Below, piece by piece: positions 25,432-33,537 of a stretch of DNA of 64,000 nt. The stretch lies in assembly GCA_016839055.1 (NCBI GenBank), contig JAEKNX010000009.1:62001-126000 (forward strand), given 5' to 3'. The notes under the pieces were generated by a model. That model saw nothing but the letters and a program-made list of their open reading frames with translations. It was not told the origin of the DNA and made no database searches. The stretch comes from Spirochaetales bacterium. Lineage in GTDB: Bacteria; Spirochaetota; Spirochaetia; UBA9216. The translations under genes were made by a program, and so were the position numbers. Every line of letters starts with the position of its first letter. Position 1 is the stretch's first letter.

Positions 25432-25835
25432 AGGGTGATGCGGCTGTCTATGGCATACTGCATGCACTGCAGCAGTTTATCCTTCGTAATAGGTTTAACA
25501 AGATAATGAGCCGCGCCGTCAAGCAAAGCCTTTTTCATGAGATCGGTCTTGCCGAGGGCACTTACAATTACAACGCAGGCTTCCGGATCTATCTTCCTGA
25601 TTTCATTCATAGCCTCTACGCCATGCATACCAGGCATAGTAACATCCATTGTCACAATATCTATATCGGGATGAAAAGATTTGTATTTTTCTATAGCTTC
25701 CCTGCCGTGAGAGGCTGTGTCAATAATATTAAAACCTTCGGCTTCCAGAAGCTTCGCTACCAGATGCTGAACGAATAACGAATCATCCACTATCAACACC
25801 TTGTAAGAAGTACCATCATCTCTTTTCCCAATCAT
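25428..25835 (-). CDS. stand-alone CheY-like response regulator
   Basis: A 135-residue single receiver domain. The acidic pocket (VLIVDDS), phosphoacceptor Asp in IVTMDVTMPG, Ser/Thr position (IVSALGK) and the conserved Lys (VKPIT) are all present, so it should be phosphorylated. No output domain. The KPITKDKL end is close to that of chemotaxis-type or PatA-type receivers. The partner kinase is not next to it; the nearest kinase gene is at 29 kb. Confidence 0.9.
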   Translation of the reverse strand: MIGKRDDGTSYKVLIVDDSLFVQHLVAKLLEAEGFNIIDTASHGREAIEKYKSFHPDIDIVTMDVTMPGMHGVEAMNEIRKIDPEACVVIVSALGKTDLMKKALLDGAAHYLVKPITKDKLLQCMQYAIDSRITL

Positions 25836-25909
25836 GTTTTCATTGTCTATTTTTTCACGCCTGAATGCAAGCCTAACTTGAAATAAATATTACAATAAGT
25901 TACTGTCAT

Positions 25910-25943
25910 GAATGCCGGATAGTCTGGAGACTTTACGGCATTT
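25910..25943 (+). promoter_or_regulatory. hairpin in the leader of the homocysteine operon
   Basis: AATGCCG / CGGCATT outer stem and AGTCT / AGACT inner stem, separated by a 3x3 internal loop and closed by a GG loop. It sits about 75 bases before the HcyBio start. It has no U-run. It could be a protein-binding site or the remains of an attenuator; I do not recognise a riboswitch class. Confidence 0.35.
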
Positions 25944-26015
25944 CCGATTATACACGATTGCCCTTTAAGAAAATAATAGATGCTGACCGGTCAATCCCTA
26001 ATCAATGGAGTATAC

Positions 26016-27212
26016 ATGAAAACATATGATGAGATTAACAGAAAAATTGAATCCGGAACCGCGGTAGTACTCACCGCTGATGAAGTCATTGATTACGTGG
26101 ACCGCAAGGGTCTAGATGAAGCCGCATCTGAAATAGATGTTGTTACAACGGCTACCTTCGGCCCGATGTGTTCATCAGGATGTTTTCTGAACTTCGGTCA
26201 TTCCAAACCTAAAATGCGGATCACCGAAGCATGGCTCGACGATGTGTCGGCATACGCCGGCATTGCCGCGGTAGACGTCTATCTTGGGGCAACCCAGCTA
26301 AGGCATAATGATCCGGCTAATATGGACTATCCGGGAGAATTCAGCTTCGGAGGCGGTCACGTAATAGAGAAACTCGTCGCCGGGGAAGAGGTCCAGCTGT
26401 TTGCTCTGTCTTACGGAACCGATGAGTATCCGCTGAAGGAACTTCGAACCTATATCACAATCAACGACCTTAACCAGGCAATAATGACGAATCCGAGAAA
26501 CTGCTATCAGAACTATAATGTCGCGATAAACTGTTCGGATAAACCAATACACACATACCTCGGAAAACTTAATCCGAATATGAAAAACCTTACCTATTGT
26601 TCGGCCGGACAGCTTTCTCCGCTTTTAAATGATCCTCATTACAGGACAATCGGCGTGGGTACTAGTGTCTGGCTCGCCGGAGCCCACGGCCATGTATATG
26701 CCGAAGGCACCCAGTTCGGTTCAGCCTGTGAACGCGGAGAAAACGGCGTGCCGACCGAAGGGGCCGGAACCCTCGCGCTCACCGGAGACATGAAGCAGAT
26801 GGATCCTGAGTTTGTCAGAGGAGTCAGTCTGAGGGGCTATGGTGTGTCGCTCGCTCTCGGCGTCGGGATACCTATTCCTATCCTCGATAAGAGTATTTTA
26901 AAAGCCTGTACCGTACGCGACAGCGAAATCCTCGCCCCGGTAATAGATTATTCCTCAGTATATCCCGAACGCGGAGGCGACATACTCTGCAGACTCTCTT
27001 ACCAGCAGCTTCGAAAGGGTGAGGTTATGATAGACGGAAAGAAGGTTATTACCGGCTCCATGTCATCATACTCGAAGGCGCTGAAAATAGCTGAAATACT
27101 GAAAGAAGAAATAAGACAGGGAAATTTCCTCCTATCACAGCCATACCAGATGTTGCCGGGTGCAAAATCGGTAAGTCCTCTTAACATAAAGCCCAAAGGA
27201 GGCGCTGCATGA
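26016..27212 (+). CDS. homocysteine biosynthesis protein (COG1900/DUF39, HcyBio family)
   Basis: A 398-residue member of the family needed in methanogens to make homocysteine from aspartate semialdehyde and sulfide without O-acylhomoserine. Landmarks are TTATFGPMCSSGCFLNFGHS with conserved cysteines, NPRNCYQNYNVAINCS, and GVGTSVWLAGAHGHVY. Known relatives carry the DUF39 core with or without CBS domains; this one lacks CBS domains. ATG 26016 has GGAG 6 bases ahead and is preferred to 25980. First of three overlapping or closely spaced genes; the next starts 4 bases before its stop. Confidence 0.88.
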   Translation: MKTYDEINRKIESGTAVVLTADEVIDYVDRKGLDEAASEIDVVTTATFGPMCSSGCFLNFGHSKPKMRITEAWLDDVSAYAGIAAVDVYLGATQLRHNDPANMDYPGEFSFGGGHVIEKLVAGEEVQLFALSYGTDEYPLKELRTYITINDLNQAIMTNPRNCYQNYNVAINCSDKPIHTYLGKLNPNMKNLTYCSAGQLSPLLNDPHYRTIGVGTSVWLAGAHGHVYAEGTQFGSACERGENGVPTEGAGTLALTGDMKQMDPEFVRGVSLRGYGVSLALGVGIPIPILDKSILKACTVRDSEILAPVIDYSSVYPERGGDILCRLSYQQLRKGEVMIDGKKVITGSMSSYSKALKIAEILKEEIRQGNFLLSQPYQMLPGAKSVSPLNIKPKGGAA

Positions 27213-27631
27213 CCGAAAAAAACATAACCCGAAGGGTGATTCTTACATTCTCAGGCCACGCAGCAGGACAGCCGATAGTGAATGAGCTCGTTAAAAAACA
27301 TGATCTGCAGATAAACATCTACCGTGCCAGAATTACGCCGAAAGAGGAAGGTTATCTGGCCGTGGATCTCACAGGCTCTGAGGAAAACATTGCCTCCGGG
27401 CTTGCATATATAGAATCATTCAACATTAATATAAACGAGACGGGCAACAGCCTCCTCTGGGATGAGGATAAATGCGTCGGATGCGGCAACTGCCTCAGCC
27501 ACTGCCCCACCGAAGCTCTCTATATTGCTGAGCCAAAAAGCCGGAAGGTCAAATTTAACGGCGAGAAATGTATCGAGTGCATGAGCTGCATAAGAAACTG
27601 TCCTTTCGGAGCCTGTTCCTCACTTTTTTAG
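27209..27631 (+). CDS. NIL-domain ferredoxin of homocysteine biosynthesis (COG2768-like)
   Basis: A 140-residue protein: an N-terminal NIL domain (~residues 8-80, VILTFSGHAAGQPIVNELV) and two 4Fe-4S motifs, CVGCGNCLSHCP and CIECMSCIRNCP. This combination is the partner of the COG1900 protein in the methanogen pathway, where it probably supplies electrons or handles sulfide. The ATGA overlap with the upstream gene points to co-translation. Confidence 0.88.
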   Translation: MTEKNITRRVILTFSGHAAGQPIVNELVKKHDLQINIYRARITPKEEGYLAVDLTGSEENIASGLAYIESFNININETGNSLLWDEDKCVGCGNCLSHCPTEALYIAEPKSRKVKFNGEKCIECMSCIRNCPFGACSSLF

Positions 27632-27643
27632 GACAGAAGAGCT

Positions 27644-28453
27644 ATGCGGACTTTCAGATTATTCAGGTATAAGGACGCGTCATATAGAATTTCACTATCC
27701 GGCCCTGGTAAAAAATTCAGCGAAGAGCCGGATAGTAAAAGAATATTCAGACTGCTTACCGATAATATAATAGCAGTCAGGACTGATATAGAAAACTACA
27801 TAAGGAGTCAGCCCGAATTCCTTACCAGCCTGACTCCGGTCAGGCTTACCATCGAGGCCCCCTATGCAGTGCTGCTGATGGCGGCCGCCTCAGAGCTGAC
27901 CGGACTCGGCCCTATGGCCGCGGTTGCCGGAACAATCGCGCAATGTGCGGCCAAGCTGTCGGCCGAAGTTGCACTCAGCTCCGGCTTTAATGAGATTATC
28001 ATTGAGAACGGCGGTGATATCTATATCAGCCTGCATGGTGATGCTAAACTCAAGCATGAGTCAGCGCCGATTACCGCCGGAATATTCAGCGGACTTGATT
28101 CGGCATTCAGCAATCTTGCGCTTAAAATACCGGCCTCGGATCTGCCTGTTTCAATCTGCTCATCTTCTGGAAGAATGGGACATTCGCTGAGCATGGGAGA
28201 CTGTGATCTTTCTACAGTCATCTCTAAAAATGCGGCTCTGGCTGATTGCGCGGCCACACTGGGGGGCAATCTTGTGAAAACGGAGGCTGATCTAGGGCCG
28301 TCAGCCGAGAGAATTGCTGCAATAGAAGGGGTGTCCGGGGTGATTCTAATTAAAAACAGACGGATAGCGATGGCCGGCGAACTGCCGCAGCTGATAAGGC
28401 ATATTGACACCGCAGGACTGGATAAGATAACAAAAACAGTGAGATTTAATTAA
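27644..28453 (+). CDS. UPF0280/COG2122 ApbE-like protein
   Basis: A 269-residue protein of the UPF0280 family. It carries VRLTIEAPYAVLLMAAASE, GLGPMAAVAGTIAQ, IIENGGDIYI and SICSSSGRMGHSLSMGDCD, blocks related to the FAD-transferase ApbE fold. In archaea the COG2122 gene is a third component linked to sulfide-dependent homocysteine synthesis. It follows the ferredoxin by 12 bases, completing the three-gene set in one operon. Its exact activity is unknown. Confidence 0.85.
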   Translation: MRTFRLFRYKDASYRISLSGPGKKFSEEPDSKRIFRLLTDNIIAVRTDIENYIRSQPEFLTSLTPVRLTIEAPYAVLLMAAASELTGLGPMAAVAGTIAQCAAKLSAEVALSSGFNEIIIENGGDIYISLHGDAKLKHESAPITAGIFSGLDSAFSNLALKIPASDLPVSICSSSGRMGHSLSMGDCDLSTVISKNAALADCAATLGGNLVKTEADLGPSAERIAAIEGVSGVILIKNRRIAMAGELPQLIRHIDTAGLDKITKTVRFN

Positions 28454-28492
28454 TGGCGGGAGAAGAACTTCCATCGGCTAAGGAGCTTTGAG

Positions 28493-29056
28493 TTGGGAAA
28501 GATGAAGAACGCGGATTCCGCGAAAACCAGAGAAAAAATAATAAGTGCGGGAGCACGTCTTATTATAAAAAAAGGGGCAGAGAATACCAGTCTCTCGGAT
28601 ATTGCGAACGAGTGCGGCATCAGTAAAGGCACCCTGTATTATTATTATCCGACAAAATCAGAACTCATCTTCGAGATAACAAACCGTCATATAAAGCGCC
28701 TCAGCGAAGATATCATCAACTGGGTCGGAAACATGAGCGAAGATCTTCCTCCGGAAAAAATCCTTCAGGCTGTATACAGCCTTCTCACCCGGGCCAGCAA
28801 AAGAGGAAGACTCCATCTATACCTTATATACGACGGAATTGCCGGAAATGAGGAGTCAACCGCACGGGTAAGAGAAGTATACAAGATATGGAAACAGACG
28901 GTAAAAGATGGTCTCAGTAAAATAATGAAGGATAACCCTAACAAGGACATTCTCGCAGAATTAATCTTGGCCTGCCTCGACGGCATCTTCATTCAGGCCA
29001 GCCTGGGAATCAAGGATATTCCAATTGACCAAATGACCCAGCATATCCTAAGGTAA
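28493..29056 (+). CDS. TetR/AcrR-family regulator
   Basis: A 187-residue regulator. N-terminal helix-turn-helix: REKIISAGARLIIKKGAENTS, then LSDIANECGISKGTLYYYYP. The C-terminal ligand domain is similar to TetR_C_6/8 groups and includes IYDGIAGNEE. TTG 28493 has AGGAG 7 bases ahead; the ATG at 28502 is an alternative. It follows the homocysteine operon by 40 bases and may be its distal gene and regulator, or may control the sensor kinase downstream. Confidence 0.88.
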   Translation: MGKMKNADSAKTREKIISAGARLIIKKGAENTSLSDIANECGISKGTLYYYYPTKSELIFEITNRHIKRLSEDIINWVGNMSEDLPPEKILQAVYSLLTRASKRGRLHLYLIYDGIAGNEESTARVREVYKIWKQTVKDGLSKIMKDNPNKDILAELILACLDGIFIQASLGIKDIPIDQMTQHILR

Positions 29057-29110
29057 GAAATATTTACTAAAACTTGAAACCATCAGCTAAAATTACTACT
29101 ATTAAACATA

Positions 29111-30895
29111 ATGAGCAGTAAACTGAGAAGCCTCAAGCAGAGTTTTCTGTTAATCGTTCTGCTTTCATCCATCCCCTTCCTCCTTGCGGCAAATATCCTG
29201 ACCTTCAGCATTCTGCGGCTCGCTCGTGAACAACTCTACAGTCAGATAGAACAGACTACAAGAACCCTGAATGACACCATTGAATCACTATTGAGATCTA
29301 ACATTCAAACTTATCTTCGTTCCAAGATTGAGGTCGGACTGGATATAATCGAAAAGATTAAAAAAAATCCTGAGACAAACAGGCTCTCTCTTAATGAAAA
29401 ATCGCTGCTTATCATCAAAGAACTTAATTCTTTGAGCGTGGGGGAAACTGGATATTTCTATGCAATAAACACAAGCGGAGTGATGATCTTTCATCCGGAT
29501 AAAAATCTTGTAGGGAGTGACCTTCATCTCCAGACTCCTCTAAAAGAGCAGATGGAAAAGCGCTACGGTTATTTCGAGTATGTATGGCAGAATACTTATG
29601 AAGAAACCCTCCGACGGAAAGCCCTCTATATGACCTACCTCCCTGAACTGGACTGGATACTTACTGCAACCTCCTACCGGCAAGAATTTACGGACATGAT
29701 TGACACTGAATCAGTTAAGGAAACCGTTAAATCAATAAGAGTCGGAAAAAGCGGCTACTCCTATATTGCAAATTCATCCGGAGAAATAATCGCTCACCCC
29801 CTTTACGCGGAGGGCAGTTCAGACATTATGATAGAACAGGATAACTTTAAAATCCTTATGGAGAAGCTCTTTACTCTTGAGGAGGGGTATACTAAATATA
29901 TGTGGAGGGATTCTCCGGACAAAAAGCTACGACAGAAGATTGTCTATGGAAAATATATTGAGGACTTCGACTGGATAGTAGGAACATCAATGTACGAGGA
30001 TGAGATAACAAAGCCCATCACTATCATCTTCACAATCACCTTGGTGTTCACCGCCATAGTGTCGGCATTACTGTTCTTTACTGTCAGAAAAATCAGCCGT
30101 ACGATCGAATACCCGATATCCTTGCTTCATCAAACCCTTGACGAGGCAATCCACGGCAATCTGGGAGTCAGGGTTAAGTCGTCCGGCCCAGTCGAGGTTC
30201 AGGAGCTCGGCGACAATCTGAACATCTTCATAGGAAATCTTGAGCTGAAAACAAAGGATCTTGCGGCTTCATTGCATCAGAAAGAACTTCTTATCCATGA
30301 AATTCAACACCGGGTTAAAAACAATCTTCAGACAATAATCAGCCTGCTGAATCTTCAGGCCGATTTTTCTGATAATCCGGACAGCCGGAGAGATCTTATG
30401 AGCGCGGGAAACAAGGTCTCGGTCATGGCGCTTGTTTATGATCATATACTCCTTGAAGATTCGGATTTCAGCAAGGATGAGCTTTTCATGCCGGATTTCC
30501 TTAAAGCCTATATCAGTTCAATTCTTCCAGCTTACAAAATCGATTATTCAAAGGTCAAGCTTGTTACTGATTTCAAACCGATCTCCCTCATGAGGAATAC
30601 CACAATCAGCCTGGGATTAATACTTAATGAACTTATGACAAACAGTCTGTCGTGTCTGTTGAACGAAGACACTCCTCTCCTTATAAAAATCAGCCTGAAT
30701 AGAATTGATGCTGATTATCTTAGTTTATCCATCGAAGACAACCGTTCCTCCTTCAATCCGGCGAAATGGAACCGAGAGCTCAACCAAACTTCATATATTC
30801 TGGTCGAAGTCCTGACCCAGCAGCTCCGAGGGCGCAGGGAAACCAGAAATATATCGCCGAATATCTATACAATTAAGTTTCCGGCATCAGGGTAA
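29111..30895 (+). CDS. double-Cache HisKA_2 sensor histidine kinase with degenerate ATP lobe
   Basis: A 594-residue membrane sensor. Membrane segment (~10-35), extracytoplasmic dCache region with two similar halves (GETGYFYAINTSGVMIFHPD and GKSGYSYIANSSGEIIAHPL, each followed by LDWILTA/FDWIVGT), a second membrane segment (~300-325), HAMP, then a HisKA_2 motif LIHEIQHRVKNNLQTIISLL with the phospho-His near residue 400. The N box is GLILNELMTNSL, but where the G1 box DxGxG should be it reads IEDNRSSFNP, so ATP binding may be impaired or unusual. No Shine-Dalgarno site is obvious. No receiver gene follows. Confidence 0.88.
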   Translation: MSSKLRSLKQSFLLIVLLSSIPFLLAANILTFSILRLAREQLYSQIEQTTRTLNDTIESLLRSNIQTYLRSKIEVGLDIIEKIKKNPETNRLSLNEKSLLIIKELNSLSVGETGYFYAINTSGVMIFHPDKNLVGSDLHLQTPLKEQMEKRYGYFEYVWQNTYEETLRRKALYMTYLPELDWILTATSYRQEFTDMIDTESVKETVKSIRVGKSGYSYIANSSGEIIAHPLYAEGSSDIMIEQDNFKILMEKLFTLEEGYTKYMWRDSPDKKLRQKIVYGKYIEDFDWIVGTSMYEDEITKPITIIFTITLVFTAIVSALLFFTVRKISRTIEYPISLLHQTLDEAIHGNLGVRVKSSGPVEVQELGDNLNIFIGNLELKTKDLAASLHQKELLIHEIQHRVKNNLQTIISLLNLQADFSDNPDSRRDLMSAGNKVSVMALVYDHILLEDSDFSKDELFMPDFLKAYISSILPAYKIDYSKVKLVTDFKPISLMRNTTISLGLILNELMTNSLSCLLNEDTPLLIKISLNRIDADYLSLSIEDNRSSFNPAKWNRELNQTSYILVEVLTQQLRGRRETRNISPNIYTIKFPASG

Positions 30896-30973
30896 GATGA
30901 AGATCATCGCAGACATCTCCCTCGCCAAGATTATCTAGTCAATTTTCTATATTCTATGATTCATCGCATTTAT

Positions 30974-32233
30974 TTATTTATTTCTTCCATTGAAAATTTC
31001 CAATGCCCCAAAGGCTGCCATAATGTTCTCCGGCGGAACATCTGAGAGGATGTTATGAATTGAGTTGAAGACATATCCTCCTCCGGGTGCAAAAACCTCG
31101 AGACGGGAGAGTACATCGCGCCTGACTTCATCGGGAGTACCGTTGTTTAGTATCTCACGGGGATCAGCGCCTCCTCCCCAGAAGACGAGATCATCACCGA
31201 ATTCCGCCTTAAGCCTCTCGGGCTGCATATCCCGGCAGTTTGTCTGAACCGGATTTATTATTTCAATGCCCTCATCTATAAGAGACGGAAGATACTGGTA
31301 TACCGAACCGCAGGTATGAAGAAAGGTATGCATGGAGCTGTTCTCATGAACAAAGCTGCAGAGCCGGCTGCGGTGTTCATGGAAGAGCTCTCGGTAGATA
31401 TCGAGTCCCATAAAGGGTCCTGAGTCCATCCCAAGGTCATCACCGAAGCGGATGATATCTACACTATCTCCAACGGCCGCACAAACGTTTTCAAGAGTTT
31501 TCATATGTCGCTCCATCAGAATTTCCAGGAGCATTGCGACATTTTTTTTGTCAATATAGAGATCCATCAGAAAATTATCCATCCGACGGAGAAATGTTCC
31601 CCACTCAAATAAATTACAACCGCAGACAATAAGGAGGGCCTTATCGCTCTCATCCCGCAGTACTTTTGTCTTCACCTTAAGAGTATTCCAGAAATCAGGC
31701 TCACCGACTCTGTCCCAGGGAGAATGGGCAAGATTCTGCCAGAGGACCTTATCCATGGCCTCATCGATGGCCTCTTCCATTGCTGAGCGGCTATCCGGAT
31801 ATCCATCCTTCCACGGGAAAAATGTCTGATCGAAGAATCCCGCGCCCTCGGGCATGCTGGCAATAAGTTCGCCATCCCGGTGAAAAACATCGAACTGGCC
31901 TCTCTTTCCCTGTACGGGCCTGAACCAGGAAGGATAATAGCCTTCTTTTCCTCCCCTCATGGTAATCGGGTACCAATCGTCATCGCCGCCGCGAAAAGCC
32001 TGGGCAATATCGATGACATCGACTCCCAGTCTTTCCATTACCGCGGCCTCCGGCAGAGCAAGCTGCTGAACAACATCATAAATCATGGCCTTGCCGTCAA
32101 TCCCGAGATAATCAATAAGGTTTTTATAGGCTAGGGCAGATATCCCCGAGCTCGGAGTAGCCCCGAGATCTACAGGAAGCCTGTCGGGCTGCCTGTGATT
32201 AATAGCCGAGAGTACTCTTTCTCTTGAGTTCAT
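30974..32233 (-). CDS. URO-D-family methyltransferase-like protein (1)
   Basis: A 419-residue protein of the uroporphyrinogen decarboxylase superfamily. Start NSRERVLSAINHRQPDRLPVD is the usual opening of the non-haem branch, and FLHTCGSVYQYLPSLIDEGI carries the HxC motif that binds zinc in MtaA/MtbA-type methyl-corrinoid methyltransferases. It also has DDLGMDSGPFMGLDIYRELF, the equivalent of the active-site segment. A role in haem synthesis is unlikely: the sequence differs and four such genes occur here beside sugar transport genes. Methyl transfer to tetrahydrofolate or coenzyme M from a corrinoid protein is the best guess. Last gene of the ABC operon, 28 bases after the next URO-D gene. 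Confidence 0.8.
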   Translation of the reverse strand: MNSRERVLSAINHRQPDRLPVDLGATPSSGISALAYKNLIDYLGIDGKAMIYDVVQQLALPEAAVMERLGVDVIDIAQAFRGGDDDWYPITMRGGKEGYYPSWFRPVQGKRGQFDVFHRDGELIASMPEGAGFFDQTFFPWKDGYPDSRSAMEEAIDEAMDKVLWQNLAHSPWDRVGEPDFWNTLKVKTKVLRDESDKALLIVCGCNLFEWGTFLRRMDNFLMDLYIDKKNVAMLLEILMERHMKTLENVCAAVGDSVDIIRFGDDLGMDSGPFMGLDIYRELFHEHRSRLCSFVHENSSMHTFLHTCGSVYQYLPSLIDEGIEIINPVQTNCRDMQPERLKAEFGDDLVFWGGGADPREILNNGTPDEVRRDVLSRLEVFAPGGGYVFNSIHNILSDVPPENIMAAFGALEIFNGRNK

Positions 32234-32261
32234 TTTGTGCTCCTCTCCAAGATGTAAAAAC

Positions 32262-33437
32262 TCATGAACCCTTCATGTCCGGAATATCCCACGCGCCCAG
32301 CTCAAGGGGATAATTTCCATATTCTTTCATAAGATTAACTACAAACTCATATCTCTCGGCGCTTACATTGCTCGGAACGGAATGGTCTGACTGGACTATA
32401 TACCCCCCCCCTTTAGCTGCGTTAAGCTTGGTAAGAACCTCCGCCTTCAGCTCATCAAGAGGAGCGTTTGCCCAGTTTAGTGAATCGATATTCCCGCAGA
32501 AACCCATCTTATGCCCATACTGTTTTCTTATATCGACAACATTGAGGCCTGATTTGGCTTCAAGCGGATTATACGCGTCCAGACCAATCTCGATAAAATC
32601 CGGGTAGAGTACCGATGCGTTTCCGCAGCCGTGATAGATTGCCGGAATATTCTTCGAATGGCAGTAATCTATAATAGCCTTCACGCCGGGTTTTAAATGC
32701 TGACGCCAAAACTCGGGAGAAAAAAGCATTCCGTTTACGTAAGCTACATCGCCCCAGATGACCATACCATCGAGCATGCCTCCGGCGGCCTCGATCTGGG
32801 CTTTAACCAGTTCAAGGTTAAACTCATTAACCCGCTTTAAAAACTTACCGAGTTCTTCAGGATAGAGCCCCATCCACATCATCATGTTCTCAGAACCAAT
32901 AATGCGCCAGCCTTCCTCATGTCCCTCACATACCGAACCATATACGGGAAAATCAGGATGCAAAGATTTTACGGTATCTATCCAGGGCGGAGTATTTCGG
33001 GTGATAATCTCCGACACGCCGGCTATCTGGTTGTCCCCGCCCTTGAAAAATCTCCGCTCATCCCAGGGGTCGTCGAACTGAAAAGCAATCATTTTATCAA
33101 TTGTATCGGTCTCAAAATGCTCAAAATACGGCATCTGACTTCCATCCCGATGACGAATAAGAGCTTCAAATCCGGTCCGCACAAGCATATCCCCGTCATT
33201 ATCTGATATTATTTCGAAATTCTTGATATGAGGATCCATATTAGGAGTTGTTACTATCCAGTCGAGATCATAGTGATAATAAGGACTCGCGTCTTTCGAA
33301 AGCCCTAACTCTTCCTGCCACCTCTTGATGAAGGTCAGCCAGAAAAAGTCACTGAACGGAACCCTGTCAGGTTCTTGATGCGCGAGTGCTGTGTTCATAC
33401 GTTTCAGTTTTTTTAAACAGTTTTCGGTCCTAGTCAT
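32262..33437 (-). CDS. URO-D-family methyltransferase-like protein (2)
   Basis: A 391-residue relative of the previous protein but clearly divergent. It has NTALAHQEPDRVPFSDFFW at the start and IYHGCGNASVLYPDFIEIGL with HxC. Later, KMGFCGNIDS supplies a third cysteine at the place where MtaA-type enzymes have their second zinc thiolate, making this the most methyltransferase-like of the four. GGAG lies 9 bases before the ATG. It is preceded by a 32-base palindrome that separates it from the binding-protein gene, so its level may be set separately from the transporter. Confidence 0.8.
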   Translation of the reverse strand: MTRTENCLKKLKRMNTALAHQEPDRVPFSDFFWLTFIKRWQEELGLSKDASPYYHYDLDWIVTTPNMDPHIKNFEIISDNDGDMLVRTGFEALIRHRDGSQMPYFEHFETDTIDKMIAFQFDDPWDERRFFKGGDNQIAGVSEIITRNTPPWIDTVKSLHPDFPVYGSVCEGHEEGWRIIGSENMMMWMGLYPEELGKFLKRVNEFNLELVKAQIEAAGGMLDGMVIWGDVAYVNGMLFSPEFWRQHLKPGVKAIIDYCHSKNIPAIYHGCGNASVLYPDFIEIGLDAYNPLEAKSGLNVVDIRKQYGHKMGFCGNIDSLNWANAPLDELKAEVLTKLNAAKGGGYIVQSDHSVPSNVSAERYEFVVNLMKEYGNYPLELGAWDIPDMKGS

Positions 33438-33490
33438 TACTTCAATCTCCGGTATCGTTCATTGTGTATTGTTGTATCTAATTGAAAAGT

Positions 33491-33522
33491 AATATCCGCC
33501 GCAGATATCTGCGGCGGATATT
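33491..33522. terminator. 32-base perfect palindrome between binding protein and URO-D genes
   Basis: Two perfect 16-base arms with no loop; the GC-rich core is CCGCCGCAGAT and its complement. On the minus strand only a short ACTTTT follows. It could be a partial terminator or an mRNA-stabilising 3' hairpin that raises the binding protein relative to the genes downstream, as seen in many sugar ABC operons. Confidence 0.55.
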
Positions 33523-33537
33523 GAAATTAGGGAGTTT

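Noticed and set aside
30974-33437. True uroporphyrinogen decarboxylase (HemE) for haem synthesis
   Set aside because: Four divergent copies next to sugar transport genes, HxC zinc motifs and no other haem genes speak against HemE.
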